Positions 30,595 to 40,047 of a stretch of DNA of 56,728 bases are shown here, piece by piece. A program made the translations under genes and the position numbers. This DNA comes from CAZCZU01 sp964503475 (GTDB lineage: Bacteria; Pseudomonadota; Zetaproteobacteria; Mariprofundales; Mariprofundaceae). The notes below the pieces were generated by a model. The model was not told where the DNA came from and ran no database searches. It saw only the letters and a program-made list of their open reading frames with translations. The stretch covers positions 1-56,728 of the forward strand of contig CAZCZU010000015.1 in NCBI GenBank assembly GCA_964503475.1, read 5' to 3'. How positions within the stretch are numbered: the first letter of the stretch is position 1; every line of letters begins with the position of its first letter.

Positions 30595-31625
30595 TGTCCT
30601 CCGATACGTTGAGTCGTCGTCCCGTGCGCATTCTGGTGGATGGGCACGGGGGCGATGATGCGCCGCACATTGTGATCGATGCCCTGAAGAGCGAACTTAC
30701 CCGTCTGGGTGATTCGGTCGTTTTCGGCATTGTGGGCCAGCCTGAAGTGCTGACCCCGGCCATGGAACAGGCCGGTATCGCCGGGCAGGTCGAAATCCTG
30801 CCGGCAAGCGACATCATCGACATGTGCGAGGCGCCGGGTCTTGCCCTGCGCCGCAAGAAGAACTCCTCCATGCATGTGGGGGCGCGTGCCGTGCGCGATG
30901 GTGAGTGGGATGCCCTGGTCAGTGCCGGCAATACCGGTGCATTGATGGCGGTCTCCAAGCTGATCCTGAAAACGGTGCCGGGAATTGATCGTCCGGCCAT
31001 CGCGTCGATGATTCCCAGTATGGACGGGGCCACGATGTTTCTCGATGTCGGCGCCAATGTCGACTCGACCTCCGATCATCTGCTGCAGTTTGCTGTCATG
31101 GGTGCCTGCTACCTGCAGGCGACCGAGGGTGTCGAATCGCCGCGTATCGGCCTGCTCAATATCGGTGCGGAAGAGATTAAGGGCACCGATGTCATCAAGA
31201 TGGCCGCTACGAAGCTGAAAGAGTCCAATCTCAACTTTATCGGCAACGTCGAAGGCACCGACATTTTCAGCGGCTCCGTCGATGTGGTCGTTTGCGACGG
31301 CTTTGTCGGCAACGTTGCCCTGAAAAGCATGGAAGGCACGGCCCGGCTGATCCTGCATCACCTGAAAAAAGAGCTGACCTCGACCATGATGGCCAAGGCG
31401 GGAGCCATGCTGTCGCGTAGCGCCCTGCGCCGGGTGCGCGATGCCCTCAATCCCAGCGAGCACAACGGTGCGCCGTTCCTGGGGCTGAACGGCATTGTGG
31501 TCAAGAGCCATGGCTCCGCCGATGCCTATGCCTATGCCTGCGCCATTGAAGTGGCGCGCAAGGAGGCGGAGGCCGGCCTGATCGGCAATATTGTTGAAAC
31601 CATGAATTCTCTGGTGGAAGGCTGA
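30594..31625 (+). CDS. plsX: Phosphate acyltransferase PlsX
   Basis: PlsX makes acyl-phosphate from acyl-ACP for phospholipid synthesis. 343 residues from the ATG that overlaps the rpmF stop (TGATG). Family segments: ILVDGHGGDDAP, SAGNTGALMA, MFLDVGANVDSTSDHLLQFA, GLLNIGAEEIKGTD and VVCDGFVGNVALKS. It is followed with a one-base overlap by fabH, the standard order. Confidence 0.95.
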   Translation: MSSDTLSRRPVRILVDGHGGDDAPHIVIDALKSELTRLGDSVVFGIVGQPEVLTPAMEQAGIAGQVEILPASDIIDMCEAPGLALRRKKNSSMHVGARAVRDGEWDALVSAGNTGALMAVSKLILKTVPGIDRPAIASMIPSMDGATMFLDVGANVDSTSDHLLQFAVMGACYLQATEGVESPRIGLLNIGAEEIKGTDVIKMAATKLKESNLNFIGNVEGTDIFSGSVDVVVCDGFVGNVALKSMEGTARLILHHLKKELTSTMMAKAGAMLSRSALRRVRDALNPSEHNGAPFLGLNGIVVKSHGSADAYAYACAIEVARKEAEAGLIGNIVETMNSLVEG

Positions 31626-32632
31626 TGACCGTAACAACCCATATCGCCGGTATCGGCGGTTACCTGCCCGAACGGGTGCTGACCAACGACGAACTGGCGA
31701 GCTGGGTCGATACGTCCGACAGCTGGATTCGCGAGCGGACCGGTATTGGCCAGCGCCATATTATCGGCAAGGATAAGCGCACCTCCGATCTGGCTGTGGC
31801 GGCAGCCCGCCAGGCGCTGGAGGATGCGGGCATCACCATCGATGATATCGATGCCCTGGTGGTGGCAACCACCACGCCCGACCTGATCTTTCCCTCTACC
31901 GCCAGTATCGTGCAGTACAAGCTGGGTGGATCCGGATTCCCGGCCTGGGATATCCAGGCGGTCTGCTCCGGCTTCGTCTACGGTCTGGCCCAGATGGACG
32001 GCATGATTCGCTCTGGCATGTTCAAACGTGTACTGCTGATTGGCGCCGAGTCGATGAGTCGTATCCTCGACTGGCAGGATCGCACCACCTGCGTGCTGTT
32101 CGGTGATGGCGCCGGTGCCGTGGTGCTGGAGGGGCGTGAAGAGGAGGGCGGCATTGTCGGTTCGGTGCTGCACTGCGATGGCGCCTACCGCCATCTGCTG
32201 ATGGCCGAGCATCCGCATCCGGGTTCCAGTCCCGATATTGATCCTTCCGACCTGCGAATCGATGCCTCCGGTGTGGCGGCGATCGAGATGAAGGGCAACG
32301 AGGTGTTCCGTGTTGCCGTCACCAAGCTGGGCGAGGTGGTGAAAGAGATTCTGGCCAAATATGAGGTGGCGCAAAGCGACATCGACTGGCTGGTACCACA
32401 TCAGGCCAACATTCGCATCATCAGTGCCACGGCCAAGAAGCTGCGTATGAGTATGGAGCAGGTGGCGGTGACGGTTGAACGCCACGGCAACACCTCGGCT
32501 GCCAGTGTGCCGCTGGCCCTGAATGAACTCTATCGTGATGGTAAGCTGAAATCTGGGCAGTTGCTGCTGCTGGAGGCCTTTGCCGGCGGTTTCGCCTGGG
32601 GCGCCAATCTGGTGCGCTGGTCCAAGTCTTAA
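31625..32632 (+). CDS. fabH: 3-oxoacyl-ACP synthase III
   Basis: FabH starts fatty-acid synthesis by condensing acetyl-CoA with malonyl-ACP. 335 residues. The catalytic triad is visible as Cys114 (QAVCSGF), His in VPHQANIRI and Asn in GNTSAAS. It overlaps plsX by one base; 56 bases separate it from fabD. Confidence 0.96.
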   Translation: MTVTTHIAGIGGYLPERVLTNDELASWVDTSDSWIRERTGIGQRHIIGKDKRTSDLAVAAARQALEDAGITIDDIDALVVATTTPDLIFPSTASIVQYKLGGSGFPAWDIQAVCSGFVYGLAQMDGMIRSGMFKRVLLIGAESMSRILDWQDRTTCVLFGDGAGAVVLEGREEEGGIVGSVLHCDGAYRHLLMAEHPHPGSSPDIDPSDLRIDASGVAAIEMKGNEVFRVAVTKLGEVVKEILAKYEVAQSDIDWLVPHQANIRIISATAKKLRMSMEQVAVTVERHGNTSAASVPLALNELYRDGKLKSGQLLLLEAFAGGFAWGANLVRWSKS

Positions 32633-32688
32633 TTTTTCGATTCGATGGCCGTTGATGGCCGCATTTTCATAACAGCGGGGGATTTGTT

Positions 32689-33639
32689 TTGAATCAGAAA
32701 CTGGCATTTCTATTTCCGGGGCAGGGCTCGCAGTCGAAGGGCATGCTGGCTGAGCTGATCGGTGATGAAGCGGTGGTTGCGGACACCTTCGCCGAGGCTT
32801 CCGATGCCCTGGGCTATGATCTCAAGGCGCTGGTGCTGGAGGATGGCGAGGGCAAGCTCGACATCACCGAGTATACCCAGCCGGCCCTTCTGGCAGCCTC
32901 CACGGCCCTGCTGCGCCTCTGGCGTGCCCGTGGCGGCGCCGAGGCTTCTCAATTGGCTGGCCATAGCCTGGGCGAGTATTCGGCCCTGGTGGGCGCCGGT
33001 GTGATCGATTTTGCCGATGCTGTGCGCCTGGTCGCATTCCGTGGTCGCGCCATGTCCGAGGCTGTGCCGGAAGGAGTGGGCCGTATGGCGGCCATTATCG
33101 GGCTGGATGACGACAAGGTGGTCGAAATCTGTGCCGAATCAAGTGATGAAGAGAGCAAGGCGTGGGCGGCTAACTTCAACTGTCCGGGCCAGCTGGTCAT
33201 TGCAGGTCATGCCGCTGCCGTTGAGCGCGCCATGGAAGCAGCCAAGGGGGCAGGTGCCAAGCGCGCCCTGCCGCTGGCGGTCAGTGCGCCGTCGCATACA
33301 CCGCTGATGCAGCCGGCTGCCGATGCCATGCAAGCAGAGCTTGCCAGGCTGACGCTGCAGGCGCCGGATCGTCCGGTGTGGAGCAATGCTCAGGCAGCAC
33401 CACTCTCCGATGTCGATGCCATTCGTGATGCCCTGGTGCAGCAGCTGGTGTCGCCGGTGCGCTGGACGGAGACCATTCAGAAGATGAAGGCGGCCGGAAT
33501 CGGTGCTGCTGTTGAGATGGGTCCGGGCAAGGTTCTGGCTGGTCTGGTGCGTCGAATCGAGAAGGAGATGGGCGTCCATGCGGCCTTTACTTCGGAATTG
33601 ATCGATAAGAGCATGCAGGAAACTGGAGGGGAGTCATGA
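32689..33639 (+). CDS. fabD: Malonyl-CoA:ACP transacylase
   Basis: FabD loads malonyl onto acyl carrier protein. 316 residues. It begins with LAFLFPGQGSQSKGML and carries the nucleophile Ser93 in GHSLGEYSAL and the partner His in SAPSHTPLM. The start is a TTG with GCGGGGGA about seven bases upstream; no ATG is available in that region. It overlaps fabG by four bases. Confidence 0.95.
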   Translation: MNQKLAFLFPGQGSQSKGMLAELIGDEAVVADTFAEASDALGYDLKALVLEDGEGKLDITEYTQPALLAASTALLRLWRARGGAEASQLAGHSLGEYSALVGAGVIDFADAVRLVAFRGRAMSEAVPEGVGRMAAIIGLDDDKVVEICAESSDEESKAWAANFNCPGQLVIAGHAAAVERAMEAAKGAGAKRALPLAVSAPSHTPLMQPAADAMQAELARLTLQAPDRPVWSNAQAAPLSDVDAIRDALVQQLVSPVRWTETIQKMKAAGIGAAVEMGPGKVLAGLVRRIEKEMGVHAAFTSELIDKSMQETGGES

Positions 33640-34373
33640 GCGATAACAAGGTAGCGATTGTTACCGGCGCCAGCCGTGGTATCGGTTTTACTGTAGCCGA
33701 GGAGCTGGCCAAGGCAGGCTATGATCTGGCGATCTGCGGTACCCGCGAAGAGACGGTGAATGCCGCAGCCGACAAGCTGAAAGGGCATGGTACCCATGTG
33801 ATGGGGCGTGTGGTCAATGTGGCCGATGGTGCGGCTGTGCAGGCTTTTGTTCAGGAAGTGGCCAAGGAGCTTGGTCGCCTGGATGTGCTGGTCAACAATG
33901 CGGGTATCACTCGCGACAACCTGGCCATGCGCATGAAGGGCGAGGATTGGCAGGCCGTGATCGACACCAATCTCTCATCCGTCTTCTACGCATCTCAGGC
34001 TGCCCTGAAGCCGATGATGCGCGCCAAGGGCGGTCGTATCATCAATATTTCGTCGGTAGTCGCCTCGATGGGCAATCCCGGCCAGCTCAACTACTGTGCA
34101 AGCAAGGGTGGTATCGATGCCATGACCCGTTCGCTGGCCCGTGAGATCGGTTCACGCAATATTACGGTCAATGCTATTGCCCCGGGCTTTATCGCCACGG
34201 ACATGACCGATGCGCTCGGTGACGATGCCAAGGATGGGCTGACCAGCCAGATTCCGCTGGGCCGACTGGGGGCGCCTGCCGATATTGCGGCAGCCGTGCT
34301 TTTCCTTGCCGGTGACGGTGGTTCCTACATCACCGGGCAGGTTCTGCACGTGAACGGTGGCATGTATATGTAA
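33636..34373 (+). CDS. fabG: 3-oxoacyl-ACP reductase
   Basis: An NADPH-dependent short-chain dehydrogenase of the elongation cycle. 245 residues. The cofactor site is TGASRGIG (10-17); NNAG follows at 87-90. The catalytic residues are Ser140, Tyr153 and Lys157. It ends VNGGMYM, as FabG proteins do. Confidence 0.95.
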   Translation: MSDNKVAIVTGASRGIGFTVAEELAKAGYDLAICGTREETVNAAADKLKGHGTHVMGRVVNVADGAAVQAFVQEVAKELGRLDVLVNNAGITRDNLAMRMKGEDWQAVIDTNLSSVFYASQAALKPMMRAKGGRIINISSVVASMGNPGQLNYCASKGGIDAMTRSLAREIGSRNITVNAIAPGFIATDMTDALGDDAKDGLTSQIPLGRLGAPADIAAAVLFLAGDGGSYITGQVLHVNGGMYM

Positions 34374-34394
34374 GCTCGCATGAAAAATGCGATG

Positions 34395-34405
34395 GAAACA
34401 GTTTC
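34395..34405. promoter_or_regulatory. Small palindrome upstream of acpP
   Basis: GAAAC-A-GTTTC, 22 bases after fabG in the 136-base gap before acpP. It might be an operator or part of an internal promoter; the sequence does not match the FadR or FabR sites I know. Confidence 0.2.
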
Positions 34406-34509
34406 AATGTTCGCTATATTGCGGGCAGGGAAAGAGAGGGATTCGGGCTTGTGTGGCTCTCGACCCTGTGATAGTAAGCCGCACCTAATTTTCTTTGGGA
34501 GGACATGAT

Positions 34510-34749
34510 ATGTCTGCAGAAATCGAAGCAAAGGTCATCAAGATTGTTGCTGATCAGCTGAATGTGGATGAGAGCGAGATCAGCTCTGATTCTTCCTTCG
34601 TCGACGATCTGGGCGCTGACTCGCTTGACACCGTTGAGCTGGTTATGGCCTTTGAGGAAGAGTTTGGTATCGAGATTCCGGACGACGAGGCCGAGAAGAT
34701 CCAGACCGTACAGAACGCCATCGACTATATCGCAGCCAAGGCGGAGTAA
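34510..34749 (+). CDS. acpP: Acyl carrier protein
   Basis: 79 residues, strongly acidic, with Ser38 in DLGADSLDTVELVM as the phosphopantetheine site. GGGAGG lies about 9 bases before the ATG. The 136-base gap upstream suggests a separate promoter for this highly expressed gene. Confidence 0.97.
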   Translation: MSAEIEAKVIKIVADQLNVDESEISSDSSFVDDLGADSLDTVELVMAFEEEFGIEIPDDEAEKIQTVQNAIDYIAAKAE

Positions 34750-34752
34750 TTA

Positions 34753-35997
34753 GTGACCAATCGCGTTGTGGTTACCGGTATCGGGCTGATTACGCCGCTC
34801 GGTACCGGAACCGATCAGACCTGGAATAATCTTGTAGCTGGCAAATCGGGTATTCGGCGCATCACGCGTTTCGATGCCGAGGCGACCGGCATGGCGACGA
34901 CCATTGCCGGAGAAGTTCCGGATTTCGAGGTCGACGCATTCGTTAACAAGAAAGATGCCCGCAAGATGGACACCTTCATCCAGTACGGTATTGCTGCCGC
35001 CAGCATGGCGCTGGAGCAGTCCGGGCTGGAGATCACCGAGGCCAATGCCGAGCGTGTCGGTGTGGCCATCGGATCGGGTATCGGCGGCCTGCCTTCGATC
35101 GAGAAGACCATGCGTGCCTACGAGGCCGGAGGCGCCCGCAAGATTTCGCCGTTCTTCATTCCCCAGACCATCATCAACATGATTTCGGGCTGGGTATCGA
35201 TGAATACCGGTGCCAAGGGTCCGAATACAGCCACGGTTACCGCCTGTGCCACCGGCACGCATGCGGTGGGCGATGCCTTTGAGATCATTGCTCGTGGCGA
35301 TGCCGATGCCATGCTGGCCGGCGGTTCCGAGTCCTGCATCTGCGAGCTCGGTATCGGTGGTTTCTGTGCTTCGCGTGCACTCTCCACCCGCAATGATGAG
35401 CCGGAGCGTGCATCCCGTCCGTGGGATGTCGGTCGTGATGGCTTCGTGATGGGCGAGGGCGCAGGTGTGCTGCTGCTGGAATCTCTGGAGTCGGCCAAGG
35501 CGCGCGGCGCCACGATTCTTGCCGAAGTGGTTGGCTACGGCATGTCGGGCGATGCCTATCATATGACAGCTCCGTCGCCAGGTGGCGAGGGTGGTGCCCG
35601 TTGTATGAAGGCGGCACTCGACTCGGCCGGCATCAATCCGGAAGAGGTCGATTACATCAATGCCCACGGCACTTCCACGCCGGCAGGCGATGTGGCCGAG
35701 ACGCAGGGTATCAAGGCAGTGTTCGGTGATCATGCCGGGAAACTGATGGTCTCTTCCAGCAAGTCGATGACCGGGCACCTTCTGGGTGCGGCCGGTGGTA
35801 TCGAAGCGGCCTTCGCCGTGTTGTCGGTTCACCATGGCATCGTACCGCCGACGATCAACCTGGATGACCAGGATCCGGAATGCGATCTCGACTACGTGCC
35901 GCATACGGCCCGTGAAGCCGATGTGAAGGTGGCAATCTCCAACTCCTTCGGTTTTGGCGGCACCAATGCCTCGGTGCTTGTCCGCAAGTTCAACTAA
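34753..35997 (+). CDS. fabF: 3-oxoacyl-ACP synthase II
   Basis: Elongating ketosynthase. 414 residues starting at a GTG three bases after acpP. Catalytic Cys165 (TACATGTHAVGDA), His in NAHGTSTPAGD and His in SMTGHLLGAAGG are all present. The glycine-rich C-terminal NSFGFGGTNAS is typical. Confidence 0.96.
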   Translation: MTNRVVVTGIGLITPLGTGTDQTWNNLVAGKSGIRRITRFDAEATGMATTIAGEVPDFEVDAFVNKKDARKMDTFIQYGIAAASMALEQSGLEITEANAERVGVAIGSGIGGLPSIEKTMRAYEAGGARKISPFFIPQTIINMISGWVSMNTGAKGPNTATVTACATGTHAVGDAFEIIARGDADAMLAGGSESCICELGIGGFCASRALSTRNDEPERASRPWDVGRDGFVMGEGAGVLLLESLESAKARGATILAEVVGYGMSGDAYHMTAPSPGGEGGARCMKAALDSAGINPEEVDYINAHGTSTPAGDVAETQGIKAVFGDHAGKLMVSSSKSMTGHLLGAAGGIEAAFAVLSVHHGIVPPTINLDDQDPECDLDYVPHTAREADVKVAISNSFGFGGTNASVLVRKFN

Positions 35998-37336
35998 CCC
36001 GACAATTCGTATCTACAGCAGAGCGATTGAGTGGCCACGGCATGTGCACGATGCACATGCCGTGTTTCACGCTTATCCGGAGCGCTTTGCTGCCCTCCTT
36101 GAAGATCCGGCCGGTGGCGGACGCCAGTTTCTGGTTTCGGCCAGCGGGCACTCGCATGCCTATGACGGCAGCGAATCCCCCGATCACGTTTTTAAGGCAT
36201 GGAAAGAGGGGGTGTCGGGTTCCATTCCCGATGCCCTGCCCGGCATTCGCTGTCTGGTGTATGCCGCCTACGAGGCGGGCGGCTGGATTGAGCGCCTGCC
36301 GAGGCCCAAAACGCCGCTGCCCGGCTGCCAGCTTTATCTGCACTACCCCGAGTGGAGCTTATGTTTCGACCGTGAAGCCGGTTGCATCTACCTTGTCGCA
36401 AGCCGCGGTGAGGCCCAGCTCGATGAGCTGGAGGCATTGATCGAAAGGCCTGCCGAATGTGTCGATACGATGTCACCGCATGTGCCCCCGGCGACAGCCA
36501 GCAGCAGCGAGGCCTATTGTCGTGCCGTGGAGCGGGTGCGTGATTACATCCGCGCCGGAGACGTTTTTCAGGTCAACATTGCCCGTTTCTGGCAGACGCA
36601 GCTGGACGAGGCAGCACTGCCATCCCTCTATGCCTCATTGCGCTCTGTGAATCCTGCTCCTTTTTCGGCCTTTATGCGCATGCAGTGCGCTCACGGGCCA
36701 TTCTATATTCTCTCCGCCTCTCCCGAGCGTCTCTGTCGTCTTGATGCGCATGGCATGGCCGATACGCGCCCGATTGCCGGCACACGCCGGCGTGGAGAAG
36801 GGGAGGATGATGCGCGGCTGGGAGCGGAGCTGCTCATTTCGGAGAAGGAGCGGGCCGAGCATATCATGCTGGTCGATCTGGAGCGCAACGATCTCGGACG
36901 CGTCTGTGTACCGGGTACGGTCGCGGTGACCGAGCGCATGGTGATCGAGCGTTATGCCACGGTGCAGCATATCGTCTCCAATGTGCAGGGGCGGCTGGCA
37001 AAGGGCATGGATGCGGTCGACCTGTTCCGGGCCATGTTTCCGGGTGGAACCATCACCGGCTGTCCCAAGGTGCGCTGCATGGAGATTATTCACGAGCTCG
37101 AGCCGCAGGCACGGGGGCCTTATACGGGCACGATCGGTTATATTGGCTGGGATGGCAGTGTCGACATGAACATCCTGATCCGCAGCTTCTGGTGGCAGCA
37201 GGGGCAGCTTTCGTGGGCTGCCGGGGCCGGTATCGTGGCCGACTCGAATCCGGCCCATGAGCTGGCCGAGACGGGCCACAAGGCGGCCGGCTTGCTCAGG
37301 GCACTAAAGATCGATGGGAGTGGAGGGCAGGCATGA
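35954..37336 (+). CDS. pabB: Aminodeoxychorismate synthase component I (PabB type)
   Basis: A chorismate-binding enzyme of folate synthesis. The C-terminal domain shows GDVFQVNIARFWQ, RPIAGTRRRGE, LVDLERNDLGRVC, FPGGTITGCPKVRCMEIIHELE and GAGIVADSNPAHELAET. PabB and anthranilate synthase TrpE are similar; the PIAGT motif with position after fabF (pabC sits there in E. coli) favours PabB. The start is uncertain: the ATG at 35954 lies inside fabF, and ATG 35966 or TTG 35978 are as good; none has a clear ribosome site. The full frame gives 460 residues. Confidence 0.88.
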   Translation: MAAPMPRCLSASSTNPTIRIYSRAIEWPRHVHDAHAVFHAYPERFAALLEDPAGGGRQFLVSASGHSHAYDGSESPDHVFKAWKEGVSGSIPDALPGIRCLVYAAYEAGGWIERLPRPKTPLPGCQLYLHYPEWSLCFDREAGCIYLVASRGEAQLDELEALIERPAECVDTMSPHVPPATASSSEAYCRAVERVRDYIRAGDVFQVNIARFWQTQLDEAALPSLYASLRSVNPAPFSAFMRMQCAHGPFYILSASPERLCRLDAHGMADTRPIAGTRRRGEGEDDARLGAELLISEKERAEHIMLVDLERNDLGRVCVPGTVAVTERMVIERYATVQHIVSNVQGRLAKGMDAVDLFRAMFPGGTITGCPKVRCMEIIHELEPQARGPYTGTIGYIGWDGSVDMNILIRSFWWQQGQLSWAAGAGIVADSNPAHELAETGHKAAGLLRALKIDGSGGQA

Positions 37337-37767
37337 ATACGTCAACAGGATTCCAACTGCACGAACGCCTGGCGGCGGATACCATCGCGTTGGGGCGTTT
37401 CCCGCTTTGTCGCCTGCTGCTGATGAACGATGCCAGCTACCCCTGGTTCATCCTTGTGCCGCAGCGTGTCGATGCACGGGAAATATACCAGTTGCCGGTC
37501 GCGGATCAGACGCAACTGCTGGTCGAGTCGAGCCATCTTTCCGCCTGTATTGCGGAGCATTTTAATGCCGACAAGCTCAACGTGGCGGCGCTGGGCAATA
37601 TGGTGCCGCAGCTGCATATCCACCATATCGTCCGCTATCGCAGCGATCCGGCCTGGCCGGCCCCTGTCTGGGGCTACAAGGACGCTTCCCCCTACACAGC
37701 GGAGGCGCTGGAAGCACTGAAAGCGAGCCTGTTACCGCACCTGGCGGCGGGGTTCGTGAAGGCCTGA
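37333..37767 (+). CDS. HIT-family protein
   Basis: 144 residues with the histidine-triad motif QLHIHHIVRY near residue 95, and an early FPLCRLLLMNDASYPWFILVP. HIT proteins hydrolyse or transfer nucleotides, for example diadenosine polyphosphates; the substrate is unknown here. It overlaps pabB by four bases and is convergent with the third PilT-like gene. Confidence 0.9.
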   Translation: MNTSTGFQLHERLAADTIALGRFPLCRLLLMNDASYPWFILVPQRVDAREIYQLPVADQTQLLVESSHLSACIAEHFNADKLNVAALGNMVPQLHIHHIVRYRSDPAWPAPVWGYKDASPYTAEALEALKASLLPHLAAGFVKA

Positions 37768-37774
37768 TGAGGGC

Positions 37775-38866
37775 CTAGTCGCGTCCCAGACGCATGGCGA
37801 AGTCTTCGGGATAGCTGGCATTGGCCAGGGCTTCGTCGTAGTCGACCGTGTCCGACTCGACCAGTTGCTGCAGATGCTGATCGAAGGTCTGGCTGCCGTA
37901 CATCGTATGCCCCTCCTCCATCGCTTTCGGAATCTCGCGCCAGCGATCCGGATCGAGAATGAAGTGTTTGACCACCGAGTTGCGGATCATGACTTCGACG
38001 GCGGCGGTACGCCCCTTGCCGTCTTTCAGTGGCAACAGCTTCTGCACGATCACGGTACGCAGGTTCTCCGACAGGCGTTCGCGAATAGCTTCCTGCTCAT
38101 CCAGATTGAAGGCGGACATGATGCGCTGCATCGTGCCGATGGCCGTGGTGGCATGCACGGTGGCCATCACCAGGTGGCCGGTCTCCGAGGCCTGCAGGGC
38201 AAGCTGAATCACCTCGCGATCGCGCGCCTCACCGGCGACGATGATATCGGGGGCCTCGCGCAGGGCATCGTTCAGCCCCTGGGCATAATCGGCTACATCG
38301 ATACCAAGCTGACGCTGACAGACGGTACCCTTGTTGGTGATGCCGTAGCTGAACTCGACCGGATCCTCGATGGTGACGACATGCACCGGCCGGTGCTCGA
38401 TGATGTGGTTGAGCATGGCGGCCATCGTCGTGCTTTTACCGGAACCGGTGGCACCGGCCATCAGGATAAGGCCGTTGCGGTAGCGGCAGACGTCGCGGAT
38501 CACCGGCGGCAGACGCAGGTCGTCGAAGCCCGGGATATTCTTGGGAATGATACGGGCCACGATACCGAAGTTGCCCTGGGTGCGCATCACGTGCACACGG
38601 AAATGGGCCACATTCTCCAGCGAGTAGTGAAAGTCCTTGCTCTGGATCGTCTCGACATCGCACTGCTCGGGAAGCTGGCGCATGACATGGGCGATCATCT
38701 CCTTGACCTGATCACGGGTCGGGGGCGGGATCTTCTCCGGCGACAGGGTGACCACGGCGCCGTTGATACGCATGCGTACACGATCGTCGGTGCGGACCAT
38801 CAGATCCGAAGCCTTGTGTTTGTGCGAGGCGAGCAGCAGGTCGTCGATCAGGTGCCAGTCCGCCAT
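37775..38866 (-). CDS. PilT/PilU-family retraction ATPase, third copy
   Basis: 363 residues with Walker A GATGSGKST, the Asp box and Walker B region (VVTIEDPVEFSYG, DIIVAGEARDREVIQLALQASETGHLV) and a C-terminal helical part. It is more divergent than its two upstream neighbours: for example a GEARD box instead of GE[MI]RD, and no AIRNLIRE-like motif. It probably forms a hexamer acting with PilT and PilU. Its start overlaps the PilU stop (ATGA), so the three are one operon. Confidence 0.88.
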   Translation of the reverse strand: MADWHLIDDLLLASHKHKASDLMVRTDDRVRMRINGAVVTLSPEKIPPPTRDQVKEMIAHVMRQLPEQCDVETIQSKDFHYSLENVAHFRVHVMRTQGNFGIVARIIPKNIPGFDDLRLPPVIRDVCRYRNGLILMAGATGSGKSTTMAAMLNHIIEHRPVHVVTIEDPVEFSYGITNKGTVCQRQLGIDVADYAQGLNDALREAPDIIVAGEARDREVIQLALQASETGHLVMATVHATTAIGTMQRIMSAFNLDEQEAIRERLSENLRTVIVQKLLPLKDGKGRTAAVEVMIRNSVVKHFILDPDRWREIPKAMEEGHTMYGSQTFDQHLQQLVESDTVDYDEALANASYPEDFAMRLGRD

Positions 38867-40029
38867 CAGATTTTCAGCTCCGAATCACCGCCGCCACCAC
38901 CGCGGGTCAGGACATCGACATCGCTGCCGGATTCGCCATCGCCTTCCAGTTTGGCCATCTTGATGCGCAGGCGCAGGTCGTTGACCGCATCGGCATGGAC
39001 CATCGCCTCCTCTTCGGTGATGATGCCATCTCTCCATAGTCGCAGCAGATGCTGGTCGAAGGTCTGCATGCCGTAGTTCTTGCCGTCGGCCATCGCCTCC
39101 TTGATCTCGCCGATCGACCACTTGTCGATCAAATCGGAGATGCGCGGTGTGTTGACCAGAATCTCGATGGCAGCTGCTCGACCGCCGTCGATGGTCTTGA
39201 CCAGACGCTGGGAGAGCAGCGCCTTCAGGTTCATGGCCAGGTTCAGGCGCACCTGCGGATGCACCTCCTCCGGGAAGAAGTTGAGGATACGTTCCAGGGC
39301 CTGGTTGGCGTTGTTGGCATGCAGGGTGGCCATACAGAGATGGCCGGTTTCGGCGAACTCCAGCGCGTGCTCCATCGTTTCACGGTCGCGAATCTCGCCC
39401 ACAAGGATGACATCCGGGGCCTGGCGCAGGGTGTTTTTCAGGGCCGATTTAAAGTCGACCGTATCGGTGCCGACCTCGCGCTGGGTGATGACGCACTTCT
39501 GATGCTGGTGCACAAACTCGACCGGATCCTCGATGGTGATGATGTGACCGGCCTGGTTTTTGTTGCGGTGGTCGATCATCGCTGCCAGCGAGGTTGATTT
39601 ACCGGAGCCGGTGGCACCGACCATGACCACCAGGCCACGCTTGGTCATGACGATCTCCTTGAACACTTCCGGCAGGCCCAGCTCATCCAGTGTCGGTACC
39701 TGGGTGGTGATCTTTCGGATCACCATGCCGACCGAGCCGCGCTGGCGGAAGATGTTGACGCGGAAGCGCCCCATGCCCTCGTAGGCCAGGGCCAGGTTCA
39801 TCTCCATGTCCGAAGCGAAGGCGGCGCGCTGCTTCTCGCTCATCGTCGAGTTGGCCAGCTGCTCGGTCTGTACGCTGTTCAGCGGCGGCTGCTTGAGCGG
39901 AATGACCACGCCGTTGATGCGGTAGGCGGGCGGCAGGCCGGCCGTGATGTAGACATCCGAAGCCTCCTGCTTGACCATGATCATCAGCAGTTGCTTGATC
40001 GACATTTTCTGGGGTTCGTTGCTGCTCAT
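38866..40029 (-). CDS. pilU: PilU-like retraction ATPase
   Basis: 387 residues. Walker A is GATGSGKSTSLAAM; it has the Asp/Walker B boxes (IITIEDPVEFVHQH, VILVGEIRDRETMEHALEFAETGHLCMATLHANNANQALERI). The long C-terminal tail ends in Gly-rich LTRGGGGGDSELKI. PilU usually follows pilT and assists it, as here (18 bases downstream). Confidence 0.92.
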   Translation of the reverse strand: MSSNEPQKMSIKQLLMIMVKQEASDVYITAGLPPAYRINGVVIPLKQPPLNSVQTEQLANSTMSEKQRAAFASDMEMNLALAYEGMGRFRVNIFRQRGSVGMVIRKITTQVPTLDELGLPEVFKEIVMTKRGLVVMVGATGSGKSTSLAAMIDHRNKNQAGHIITIEDPVEFVHQHQKCVITQREVGTDTVDFKSALKNTLRQAPDVILVGEIRDRETMEHALEFAETGHLCMATLHANNANQALERILNFFPEEVHPQVRLNLAMNLKALLSQRLVKTIDGGRAAAIEILVNTPRISDLIDKWSIGEIKEAMADGKNYGMQTFDQHLLRLWRDGIITEEEAMVHADAVNDLRLRIKMAKLEGDGESGSDVDVLTRGGGGGDSELKI

Positions 40030-40047
40030 GAAAGCTCCAAAAGGGAA